The position numbers were made by a program, and so were the translations under genes. From JAJISG01 sp964347325 (GTDB lineage: Archaea > Thermoplasmatota > Thermoplasmata > RBG-16-68-12 > JAJISG01), in assembly GCA_964347325.1 (NCBI GenBank), contig CAYFYA010000012.1:1-43500 (forward strand): 43,500 nucleotides of DNA, written 5' to 3'. The notes under the pieces were generated by a model, which was not told the origin of the DNA, made no database searches, and saw nothing but the letters and a program-made list of their open reading frames with translations. Below, piece after piece: positions 1 through 7,238 of the stretch; the first letter of the stretch is position 1, and each line of letters opens with the position of its first letter.

Positions 1-3000
1 CTCTTCCACCGGTGGAACCGCTTCTCCGTCTCGTAGTTGGCCGTGAGATAGTGACAGTCTCCGAGGTGGCAGCCGCTGACGAAGACGGCACCCGCCCCCC
101 TCTCGAAGGCCCTGAGTACGAACTTCTCGGAGATCCGCCCGGAACACATGGTCCTGATGATACGGGAGGACGGTGGGTACTGGAACTTGGCGATCCCCGC
201 CTGGTCCGCCCCGGCGTAGGAACACCAGTTGCAGGCAAAGACAACGGCCTTGTCCTCCGGGTCCACCTTTGTCGCGGCGTCTATCTGGGCTATGATCTGC
301 TCATCCGTGAACCCGGGCATCGTTATCGCGTCCACCGGACACGCCGCTGCACAGGTTCCGCATCCCGTACAAGCCGCCTCCACTACGATGGCCGGCTCCT
401 TCACCTCAGCGATGATGGCGCTGTAGGGGCAGACCTTGGCACAGAGGGTACACCCAGTACATATCTCCGGATCCACGATGGCCGTCAGGGGTTCCTTCTC
501 CACTTCGTCGCGCGCCAGCAGGACGGAAGCTTTGGAGGCAGCCCCGAGGCCCTGGGATATGGACTCCCCCACGTCCTTGGGACCCTGGCAAGCACCTGCA
601 AGGTAGATGCCCTGAACGGCCGCCTCGACAGGGCCGAGCTTCGGGTGGCTCTCCAGGAGGAAGCCGTCTTCACCAAGGGCTAGCTTGAGCTGCTTCGTCA
701 CGGCGCCGCCGGATGAGGCTTCGAGGCCCACGGCCATCACCAGGAGGTCCGTCGGTACGGCGATTCTCTCGCCCGACAGGTTGTCGTAGAATATCACCCG
801 GCCGTCGTCCCACTCCACCTGCTCCTCCGTCGGCTTCTCATCTGAGATCCGGAAGAACTGGACGCCCCAACGGGACGCCTCCTCGTACAGCTCCTCGGCG
901 TGGCGGTTGTAGGTCCGGATGTCTTTCGTGACTATCCTGACGCGCTTCCCCATCTTCCTCAAGTGAAGGGCCTGCTGTATCATGGACTGACAGCAGTACC
1001 GGGAGCAACCCTTCTTGCCCTGGCGGGAGCCGATGCAGCCCAGGAAGGTGACCTTGTCGGCCTCCACGTCGGGCATGGCCCGCTCCAGATCCAGGTTGGT
1101 CATCACCCGCAGGTCCTGGCCATATCCGTAGACCTCCGGGATGTGCGGCGTGGCCCCGGTAGCCATCACGATACCGCCGACGTCGAGATCCTCCCCGTTG
1201 GTGAGGGTCACGTGGAAGTTCCCAACGTAGCCGCTCACGACCTCGATCTCCGTACCGAGGTGCACTTTGACGCCAGCGCGGGAGAGCTCCCGCTTCTTCT
1301 CCCTGATGAGCTGCTTCGCAGGAGTGTCCACGCCGGAGACGTAGTCAAGGTTGGCCACCTGGCCACCCAGCCGGAGCTCCCGCTCGACGAGGTGTGTCTC
1401 AAAGCCTTGCTGGGCAAGGGCTGTGGCGGCGCTCATTCCCGCGACGCCTCCACCTACTACCAGCGCTCGGCGGATCACCCTCTGACGAATCTTCGTGAGG
1501 GGCTTCAGCAACTTCGCCTTCTCCACAGCCATCCTGACCATGTCCTTGGCCTTCTCCGTGGCCGCCTCTGGCTCCTTCTTGTGGACCCAGGAGTTCTGGT
1601 TTCGGATGTTGGCCATCTCGAGCAGGTAGGGATTCAACCCGGCTCGAGCACACGCCTTCATGAAGGTGGGAGCATGGGTCTTGGGCGAGCAGGCGGCGAC
1701 AACCGCCCTGGTGAGACCCTTCTCCCTGATGACGTCGGTGATGCTTGTCAGCGTGTTGGCAGAGCAGGAGAACATCTGCTGTTGGGAGATTTCGACGCCC
1801 TCCAGCGTGCCCGCGTACTCCACCACGTCAGGCACGTTGACGGTTCCGGCGATGTTCGACCCACAGTTGCAGATGAAGACGCCGACCTTGCTCGGGTCCG
1901 AGGTGTCCAGGGGCTCCACCTCCTCCGGGACCGGCCACGACCGCTCGTCCACGTAGGCCATGGCGCTGGCAGCCGCACCGCTTGCCTCCGCTACGCTGTC
2001 CGGAATGTCCTTGGGCCCGGAGGCGCAGCCGCAGACGTACACGCCCTCCCGGGTGGTCTCCTCCAGGCTTCCCTTGGCACCCACGGTCCTGATGAAGCCG
2101 TCGCCGTCGACCTCCACTCCTAAGACGGAGGCCAGCTGGTCCAGACCCCTAGCGGGCAGGAGCGCTGGGGCCAGGACGACCATGTCGAAGTCCTCCTCTT
2201 GGACGGTTCCGGCCATGGTGTCCTCATACCGTACCCGCACGTTGCCACCGTTCCCCTGGATCCTCGAAGGCCGGCCCCTCAGGAACCTAACCCCCTCCTC
2301 CTGGGTCCGGTGAAAGAAGTCGTCGAAGCCCTTCCCGTAGGCCCTGATGTCCATGTAGAGGATGGTCACGTCCTCAACGCCGTGGTCTACGGCCTGGATT
2401 GCCTCCTTGATGGAGTACATGCAGCACACCCTGGAGCAGTAGTGGCAGAAGCGTTGGTCCCGGGAGCCGACGCATAAGACGAAGAGGAGGCGGCGGGGGT
2501 GCTTGCCGTCGCTGGGCTTCACGATGTCGCCCGCCGTGGGTCCTGCGGCGTTCAGGAGTCGCTCAAACTCCATGGAGTTGAGGATGTCCGCGTGCTCCCC
2601 GTAGCCGTACTCGGGGATGTTCCGTGGATCGAAGAGGTCGAAGCCCGTGGCCACGATAACGGCGGCAGCCTCCCGAACGTGCTGAGTCACCGGCTTCATG
2701 TTGAAGTCGATACACTTCGGCAGACACGCCTCGACGCACCTGTTGCACGGCAGGTAGTTGGGCGGTTCGTTGAGGCAGGCCTCGATGTCGATGGCATACG
2801 CACCGGGCTCCGCCTGCTCGAAGGGGGTGTATATCCCCTTCCTGGCGCCCACTCCAACGTCGAACTCGTTCGGCAAAAGCTGTGGGCAGACGGGGGCACA
2901 GTCGCCACAACGAGTGCACTCGTCCGTCACGTATCTGGCCCTCTGGTCGATGGTGAGGGTGAAGTCACCGGGCTTCCCCTCGATTCCTGTCACCTCTGAC

Positions 3001-3227
3001 AGGGTGAGGACTTCGATGTTCTCGTTCTGAATCACCTCGCTGATCTTGGGGGCCTCGATGCAGATGGAACAGTCGAGGGTGGGGAAGTTCTTGTCCAGGG
3101 CTGCCATCTTGCCGCCGATGGACGGCGTCCGCTCCACGAGGGTGACCTTGCAGCCCGCCTCGGCCAGGTCTAGGGAGGCCTGGATGCCAGCAATGCCGCC
3201 ACCAATGACCACGACGTTGTTGGGCAT
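1..3227 (-). CDS. HdrA-type flavoprotein, double HdrA halves fused to MvhD (QmoA-QmoB-like), partial
   Basis: This is a large flavin/iron-sulfur electron-transfer protein whose C-terminus lies beyond the left edge; about 1,075 residues are visible. Order seen: FAD Rossmann motif GGGIAGIQAS near residue 10; HdrA signature DCSICIEAPK near 52; ferredoxin-like CTRCGDCAPVCP near 105; a further Cys cluster near 155-170; a second HdrA-type half starting with VGVFICNCGSNIAG near 448; second FAD motif VVGGGVAGMSAA near 590; two [4Fe-4S] motifs (CTGCTLCAKVCP, CTGCGTCAAACP) near 922-962; then an MvhD domain with CNWCSYAGAD, RTMCSGRI and GCHLGDCHY. A typical HdrA is about 650 residues. The layout equals QmoA followed by QmoB in one chain, or the HdrA-MvhD fusions of some archaea. 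The start is the ATG in TGATG, overlapping the korC stop by one base, so it is the last visible gene of the kor operon. It may take electrons from ferredoxin made by Kor; partner and acceptor are inference. Confidence 0.9.
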   Translation of the reverse strand, partial: MPNNVVVIGGGIAGIQASLDLAEAGCKVTLVERTPSIGGKMAALDKNFPTLDCSICIEAPKISEVIQNENIEVLTLSEVTGIEGKPGDFTLTIDQRARYVTDECTRCGDCAPVCPQLLPNEFDVGVGARKGIYTPFEQAEPGAYAIDIEACLNEPPNYLPCNRCVEACLPKCIDFNMKPVTQHVREAAAVIVATGFDLFDPRNIPEYGYGEHADILNSMEFERLLNAAGPTAGDIVKPSDGKHPRRLLFVLCVGSRDQRFCHYCSRVCCMYSIKEAIQAVDHGVEDVTILYMDIRAYGKGFDDFFHRTQEEGVRFLRGRPSRIQGNGGNVRVRYEDTMAGTVQEEDFDMVVLAPALLPARGLDQLASVLGVEVDGDGFIRTVGAKGSLEETTREGVYVCGCASGPKDIPDSVAEASGAAASAMAYVDERSWPVPEEVEPLDTSDPSKVGVFICNCGSNIAGTVNVPDVVEYAGTLEGVEISQQQMFSCSANTLTSITDVIREKGLTRAVVAACSPKTHAPTFMKACARAGLNPYLLEMANIRNQNSWVHKKEPEAATEKAKDMVRMAVEKAKLLKPLTKIRQRVIRRALVVGGGVAGMSAATALAQQGFETHLVERELRLGGQVANLDYVSGVDTPAKQLIREKKRELSRAGVKVHLGTEIEVVSGYVGNFHVTLTNGEDLDVGGIVMATGATPHIPEVYGYGQDLRVMTNLDLERAMPDVEADKVTFLGCIGSRQGKKGCSRYCCQSMIQQALHLRKMGKRVRIVTKDIRTYNRHAEELYEEASRWGVQFFRISDEKPTEEQVEWDDGRVIFYDNLSGERIAVPTDLLVMAVGLEASSGGAVTKQLKLALGEDGFLLESHPKLGPVEAAVQGIYLAGACQGPKDVGESISQGLGAASKASVLLARDEVEKEPLTAIVDPEICTGCTLCAKVCPYSAIIAEVKEPAIVVEAACTGCGTCAAACPVDAITMPGFTDEQIIAQIDAATKVDPEDKAVVFACNWCSYAGADQAGIAKFQYPPSSRIIRTMCSGRISEKFVLRAFERGAGAVFVSGCHLGDCHYLTANYETEKRFHRWK

Positions 3228-3766
3228 CAGCTGGCACCTCCCCTCGCCAGTTCGCGCCCCCTGTCGAAGGCGGCCTCGTTGAGCTCTTCTGTACCCTTCG
3301 GGATGCTGTCCAAGATGGCCTTCCGGGCCGCCTCCTGCGAGACTACGCTTGTCAGCTCCACCAAGGCGCCGATCATGACGATGTTCGCCACCACCTTCCG
3401 GCCCAGGTCGGTGGCCGTCTGGAGCGCGGGAATGAAGGTCGTCCTAGGCTTCCATTCCTTGTCTGGATGGACCAGCTCCTTCTCGAAGAGCGCCCTGCCC
3501 TCGGGGTTGACCGTGTCCCTGAACCGCTCGTAGCCGTCCTGGGAGAGGGCAACGAAGATGTCGGGCCTTTCGACGAGGGGGTAGCGGATGTCGTCATCGC
3601 TGATCACGAGGTCGGCCTTGGACCATCCACCCATCTTCTCCGGCCCGTAGTCCTCGGTCAGGACCGCCGATCCCTTATCGTAGATGACCATGGCCCTGCC
3701 CAGGATCCTGCCCATAGTGATGATGCCCTGGCCTCCAAAGCCGGACAGGCGGACCTCGGTCCTCAT
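3227..3766 (-). CDS. korC: 2-oxoacid:ferredoxin oxidoreductase gamma subunit
   Basis: This is the gamma subunit of a 2-oxoacid:ferredoxin oxidoreductase, the small flavodoxin-like domain that completes the CoA-dependent enzyme. The 179-residue length is normal for a separate gamma chain. The diagnostic glycine loop GFGGQGI is at residues 9-15, followed by a segment with YGPEKMGGWSKADLVIS, where family members carry YGPEARGG-type residues. The ATG overlaps the end of the beta gene by four bases and its stop overlaps the start of the HdrA-like gene, so translation is probably coupled. The alpha/beta/gamma split with a separate or fused ferredoxin is the Kor (2-oxoglutarate) or Vor arrangement. 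Substrate cannot be proved from sequence; 2-oxoglutarate is the most likely. Confidence 0.88.
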   Translation of the reverse strand: MRTEVRLSGFGGQGIITMGRILGRAMVIYDKGSAVLTEDYGPEKMGGWSKADLVISDDDIRYPLVERPDIFVALSQDGYERFRDTVNPEGRALFEKELVHPDKEWKPRTTFIPALQTATDLGRKVVANIVMIGALVELTSVVSQEAARKAILDSIPKGTEELNEAAFDRGRELARGGAS

Positions 3767-4614
3767 TTCGCCCCCTCCAGGACCTTCTGCAGCAGCTTGT
3801 TCTTCCCGGCTGCGTAGGAGGGCCTCCTCTCATCAACGAAGTTGCCGACGACTATGGGATCATCCCTCCGCATGGTGACGGCCACTTTCCGGAGATCGGC
3901 GTGGTGGTCCACGATGGCCTCCTCCCGGAAGTGGCCCATCTCGTCCATGGCGTCGGCGAATCGGTTCTTCCTTCCGAAGCCGATGGGGCAAGGCGAGATG
4001 ACCTCTATGAACGCGAAGCCGTCCACCTCAAAGGCACGCTCGATGGCTGCCCTGAGCTGACGGACGTGGAGGCTGGTCCAGCGTGCCACGAAGGGCGCAC
4101 CGGCGGCAGCTGCCAGCAGAGGCATGTTGAAGGCCTGCTCGTAGTTCCCGTATGGCGTAGTCGTGGTCCGGGCGGCGTAAGGGGTGGTTGCCCCGAACTG
4201 CCCGCCCGTCATCCCGTAGTTGAAGTTGTTCACGAAGATGCAGTTCAGGTCGACGTTCCGGCGGGCCGCGTGGATGAAGTGGTTTCCGCCGATGGTAATG
4301 AGGTCGCCGTCTCCCGAGAATACGGTCACCTCCAGCTCCGGCTTCATGAGCTTCAGCCCCGTGGCGAAGGGGATGGGGCGCCCGTGGGTGGTGTGGTAGG
4401 AGTCTATGTTCACGTAGCCCGCCACCCTGCCCGTGCACCCTATGCCGGAGACGACGACGTGCTTGTCCAGCGGGGTCTCCGAGGCTTCCATGGCCGAGAC
4501 GTAGCACCTCACGGCGTTGCCCAAGCCGCACCCTGGACACCAGATATGGGGAAACCTGTCGGCCCTGAGGAGGGAGTCCCCAGGATGGGTGTCGGTATAG
4601 GTCACGGCCTTCAC
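3763..4614 (-). CDS. korB: 2-oxoacid:ferredoxin oxidoreductase beta subunit (thiamine diphosphate binding)
   Basis: This is the catalytic beta subunit, which binds thiamine diphosphate and one [4Fe-4S] cluster. CPGCG is at residues 26-30 and GIGC at 57-60. The TPP/Mg motif begins with GDGD at 101-104 and closes with NNFNYGMTGGQ near 128-138. The run HTTHGRPIPFATG at about 74-86 is typical of KorB. The length (283 residues) matches the family. It overlaps korA upstream and korC downstream by four bases each (ATGA-type junctions), so the three subunits are made as one unit. With alpha it decarboxylates a 2-oxoacid to acyl-CoA and passes two electrons to ferredoxin. 2-Oxoglutarate is the preferred guess, with branched 2-oxoacids as the alternative. 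Confidence 0.92.
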   Translation of the reverse strand: MKAVTYTDTHPGDSLLRADRFPHIWCPGCGLGNAVRCYVSAMEASETPLDKHVVVSGIGCTGRVAGYVNIDSYHTTHGRPIPFATGLKLMKPELEVTVFSGDGDLITIGGNHFIHAARRNVDLNCIFVNNFNYGMTGGQFGATTPYAARTTTTPYGNYEQAFNMPLLAAAAGAPFVARWTSLHVRQLRAAIERAFEVDGFAFIEVISPCPIGFGRKNRFADAMDEMGHFREEAIVDHHADLRKVAVTMRRDDPIVVGNFVDERRPSYAAGKNKLLQKVLEGAK

Positions 4615-5756
4615 GCCACCACCTTCCTGAGCCCCTGGAGAATCTCCTCCGGACTGAAGATCCGACCTCCCGGCAGGCCAAGGTGGTGCACCTGCCGCTC
4701 CGCGTACTCCTGCACGGGGTGGACGATCTGCCCCATGTTCACTTCGACCACAAGAATCTCATCCACCTGGCTGGACAGTCGACTCACGGCTTCCTTGGGG
4801 AAGGGCCAGGCCGTGACGAGCCTCAGCATGCCCACCTTAATCCCCTCCTTCCGGGCCGCTAGAACCGCCTCCCAGGCCGGGCCGGTGGTGGAACCGTACA
4901 CTACGAGGCCGACATCCGCGTCGTCCGTCATCCTCTCTTCGTACTCGACGATGTCTCCCTCGTTCTCCCGAATCTTTCTTACCAGCCGCGGCACCAAGGC
5001 CTCCTGGCCGATGGCGTTGGTCTCGGGATAGCCGATGTCGCTGTGGGTCAGCCCGGTCATGTGAATCCTGTAGCCGTCGCCCGCGATGGCCATGGGTGGC
5101 ACGAGGTAGGAGCTGTCGAAGGGAAGGTACTCCTCCGGTGAGACATCGGGGATCGGCCTGTAGACAGTCTCGATCTCCTCCTCGGGAGGGATGACCAGCT
5201 TGGCCGTCATTTGGCCCACGATCTGGTCTGCCATGATCATAACGGGTATCCGGTAGGTCTCCGCTGTGTTGAAGGCCTTGATAGCGAAGTCGAACATCTC
5301 CTGGACTGTGCCCGGGGCGTAGGCCACTATCTCGTAGTCACCGTGGGAACCCCAGCGGGCCTGCATCATGTCTCCCTGGGACGTCAGGGTCGGCAGACCT
5401 GTGCTGGGGCCACCCCTCTGAATGTCAACGATGACGCAGGGGGCTTCCAGCATCGCCGCTAGGCCGACGTGCTCCATCATGAGGGAGAGGCCGGGACCGG
5501 AGGTAGCGGTCATGGCCTTCGCCCCCGCGCAGGAGGCGCCGATAACGGCCGCAAGGCTCCCCATCTCGTCCTCCATCTGGATGTACTCGCCGCCCACGAG
5601 GGGCAGCCTCACCGCCGCCCGCTCGGCGATCTGCGAGGACGGGGTGATAGGGTAGCCTCCGAAGAACCGGCACCCCGCAGCGATGGACCCCTCCATCACC
5701 GCCACGTCGCCCATGACGAAGTGCTCTCCCGTGAGGACGGGACGCGGATCAAGCAT
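4611..5756 (-). CDS. korA: 2-oxoacid:ferredoxin oxidoreductase alpha subunit
   Basis: This is the alpha subunit carrying the pyrimidine-binding and transketolase C-terminal-like domains. Near the N-terminus it has GDVAVMEGSIAAGCRFFGGYPITPSSQIAE, quoted here only as the GYPITPSS core, followed by EDEMGSLAAVIGASCAGAKA and TSGPGLSLM, all signatures of KorA/PorA. The longest frame opens at 5786, but the ATG at 5756 is preferred: a strong GGAGGTGG ribosome site lies at 5763-5770 and this start overlaps the stop of the upstream fusion gene by eight bases. This gives 381 residues, normal for KorA. It lies between the winged-helix/ferredoxin gene and korB in one operon. Substrate assignment (2-oxoglutarate) is inferred from subunit layout and family resemblance. 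Confidence 0.92.
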   Translation of the reverse strand: MLDPRPVLTGEHFVMGDVAVMEGSIAAGCRFFGGYPITPSSQIAERAAVRLPLVGGEYIQMEDEMGSLAAVIGASCAGAKAMTATSGPGLSLMMEHVGLAAMLEAPCVIVDIQRGGPSTGLPTLTSQGDMMQARWGSHGDYEIVAYAPGTVQEMFDFAIKAFNTAETYRIPVMIMADQIVGQMTAKLVIPPEEEIETVYRPIPDVSPEEYLPFDSSYLVPPMAIAGDGYRIHMTGLTHSDIGYPETNAIGQEALVPRLVRKIRENEGDIVEYEERMTDDADVGLVVYGSTTGPAWEAVLAARKEGIKVGMLRLVTAWPFPKEAVSRLSSQVDEILVVEVNMGQIVHPVQEYAERQVHHLGLPGGRIFSPEEILQGLRKVVA

Positions 5757-6450
5757 CGGCTTCCACCTCCACGGTGAAGATGGCAAACTCAGGGCATATG
5801 TCCCGGCACATGCCGCAGTTGACGCAGGCGTCCTCCTTCCCCTCCCTCACCTTCGGATAGCGGTACCCCCGCGTGTTGACGTCGTCGCCAATCTCAAGGA
5901 CGTCTGTGGGGCAGAGTTCCCAGCAGAAGTGGCACTCCTTGCACCTCTCCTGTATGACGTATACCCTTCCGAGGGGGGTCGGGAACTTGCGGACGTTAAC
6001 CGGTTTCCGTAGGGTTTCCAGATACAGCGATCCCTTCGGGACGGGGGCTACCTCTGGCGTGGGGAACATGCCAGGGAGCTCTGGAGGTTCCACAGGAACG
6101 GTGGGCTGTTCACCGACGCCGATAGGTGTCGCCTCAAGGTATTGCTCAATCTCCTCCAGGGACACGTCGCCCAGGAGGGACCGAAAGTCATCAACCATCG
6201 TGTTGAGGAACTCCTCCTTGACGTCCCGATAGTCGTAGACGTATCGGAATCGCCCCTTGAAGTCCTCCTTCGACCTCCCGACCAGCCTTCTCTTGTGGAG
6301 CCGGTCGAGGATGGTGCTTACCGTCGCATAAGTGGTCTTGGTTCCCTGAGTGTTCAGGGCATCTGTCACTCGCCGAGCCGGAGCGCTCCCCAACTTCCTA
6401 AGGATACCAAGAAGTCGAATCTCGAGAGGACCTAGTCTCAAGGCTCTCAA
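5749..6450 (-). CDS. winged-helix (BlaI/MecI-like) regulator fused to a 2x[4Fe-4S] ferredoxin
   Basis: This first gene of the kor operon joins two parts. Residues 1 to about 80 resemble a BlaI/MecI/CopY-type winged helix (LGPLEIRLLGILRKLGSAPARRV, cited here as the LGPLEIRLLGIL core, then TYATVSTILDRLHKRRLVGR as recognition-helix and wing region). A proline-rich linker of about 60 residues follows. The C-terminal 80 residues form a two-cluster ferredoxin with CKECHFCWELCP and CVNCGMCRDICP, equal to the KorD delta subunit. It can thus be read as KorD with an added DNA-binding head, perhaps an iron-sulfur-sensing autoregulator. The start is uncertain: the longest frame opens with TTG at 6450, and TTG at 6441 has better spacing from GAGG. 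A perfect palindrome lies just upstream. Regulatory function is inference. Confidence 0.85.
   Translation of the reverse strand: MRALRLGPLEIRLLGILRKLGSAPARRVTDALNTQGTKTTYATVSTILDRLHKRRLVGRSKEDFKGRFRYVYDYRDVKEEFLNTMVDDFRSLLGDVSLEEIEQYLEATPIGVGEQPTVPVEPPELPGMFPTPEVAPVPKGSLYLETLRKPVNVRKFPTPLGRVYVIQERCKECHFCWELCPTDVLEIGDDVNTRGYRYPKVREGKEDACVNCGMCRDICPEFAIFTVEVEADA
5763..5770 (-). promoter_or_regulatory. ribosome binding site deciding the korA start
   Basis: GGAGGTGG on the minus strand lies six bases before the ATG at 5756. It lies inside the end of the upstream fusion gene. It supports the internal ATG over the longer frame opening at 5786. Confidence 0.7.
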
Positions 6451-6458
6451 CCTCAGAC

Positions 6459-6476
6459 AGTTGTAAGACTACAACT
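6459..6476. promoter_or_regulatory. perfect inverted repeat, probable operator of the kor operon
   Basis: AGTTGTA-AGAC-TACAACT has seven-base arms that match perfectly around a four-base spacer. It lies between the predicted TATA box (6508-6517) and the fusion-gene start, where a bound protein would block transcription. BlaI/CopY-type repressors bind TACA/TGTA half sites, which fits the winged helix encoded directly downstream. A weaker second dyad, GTTG-TATG-CAAC, is at 6487-6498. Confidence 0.6.
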
Positions 6477-6507
6477 ATCCGTAAAGGTTGTATGCAACTA
6501 TGTGCAC

Positions 6508-6517
6508 CCTTTATAAG
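6508..6517 (-). promoter_or_regulatory. TATA box of the kor operon
   Basis: CTTATAAAGG on the minus strand fits an archaeal TATA box. Initiation is expected about 25 bases downstream, near 6487, so the two dyads at 6459-6498 would overlap the start site and early leader. It lies immediately past the stop of the HTH_10 gene. Confidence 0.55.
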
Positions 6518-6518
6518 G

Positions 6519-7172
6519 TCACTCCACCAGGTCCGTCAGGACCTTCTTCAGGGCGATCCTCAGCTGTCGGGTGAAGGTGCTTCGAGAGACCCCTAGGTTG
6601 TCGGCTATTTCCCGGGCTGACTTCTTCCTACTCGGGTCGAAATACCCGCCCTCCACAGCCCTTCGGAGGACCTTCTCCTGCTTCTGCGTCAGGCCGAAGG
6701 CCTTCAGGTCTCCGCCGAGGGAGATGCCGGGAGCATCCCTGGGCGTTATCCTCAGGAGTTCGAAGTCCGGGTAGTGGCCCTTCACGAAGCTCGCAAGCTC
6801 CCTAGCCTGATCCAGATCCTTGACGGAGACAGCAACGGTTTCCATCCCTTCGGAAGCCCTCACCTTCGAGGGAATCCAACCGTGCTGAGCCAGGAGGGAC
6901 CGAATGCAGGGGACCTCTATGATGCCCTGACACACTAGCCTCTCCAGACTCTCCTCGATTACCTGGACCTCGCATATCCCCTCGGTAGTGGTTGCAGCAT
7001 CCTTGAACTCTGTGGCCTCTGGCCCCTCTACCTCAAAGACCTCAAGGAACTCCTCCCCGGCGACGTACGCCATCTCACGGTAGCGGAGCTCCACGTCTTC
7101 GAACTCCTCCGTCAGCCTCACCAGGGGACAGACATCGGACCTGATTCGGAACTCCACCAGGAGAGAACTCAC
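6519..7172 (-). CDS. HTH_10 (bacterio-opsin activator type) transcriptional regulator
   Basis: This is an archaeal DNA-binding regulator of 217 residues. The C-terminal 55 residues carry the HTH_10 domain: LTQKQEKVLRRAVEGGYF, then the helix-turn-helix REIADNLGVSRSTFTRQLR. The N-terminal part (about 1-150) looks like the uncharacterised sensory region found before HTH_10 in haloarchaeal and Thermoplasmata proteins; no ligand-binding motif is obvious. The start is GTG at 7172, about 25 bases below a TATA box at 7193-7200, so the mRNA is probably leaderless. The gene ends right at the kor promoter and may regulate it or the divergent transporter at 7239. The target is not known. Confidence 0.82.
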   Translation of the reverse strand: MSSLLVEFRIRSDVCPLVRLTEEFEDVELRYREMAYVAGEEFLEVFEVEGPEATEFKDAATTTEGICEVQVIEESLERLVCQGIIEVPCIRSLLAQHGWIPSKVRASEGMETVAVSVKDLDQARELASFVKGHYPDFELLRITPRDAPGISLGGDLKAFGLTQKQEKVLRRAVEGGYFDPSRKKSAREIADNLGVSRSTFTRQLRIALKKVLTDLVE

Positions 7173-7192
7173 GTTTTGAATGAGGGAATATC

Positions 7193-7200
7193 TCTATAAA
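7193..7200 (-). promoter_or_regulatory. TATA box of the HTH_10 regulator gene
   Basis: TTTATAGA on the minus strand is centred about 25 bases before the GTG start at 7172, which predicts a leaderless or nearly leaderless transcript. No Shine-Dalgarno sequence is seen before that GTG. Confidence 0.5.
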
Positions 7201-7238
7201 TACTACTCCATCGGGTTGCCGACGGTCCAGCAGGTGGC

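Noticed and set aside
900..2123. 407-residue plus-strand open frame
   Set aside because: It is antisense to the HdrA-type gene, whose reverse frame has all the expected motifs; it is a GC-rich shadow.
3901..5031. 376-residue plus-strand open frame
   Set aside because: It is opposite korB and korA, which are unambiguous; no family motif.
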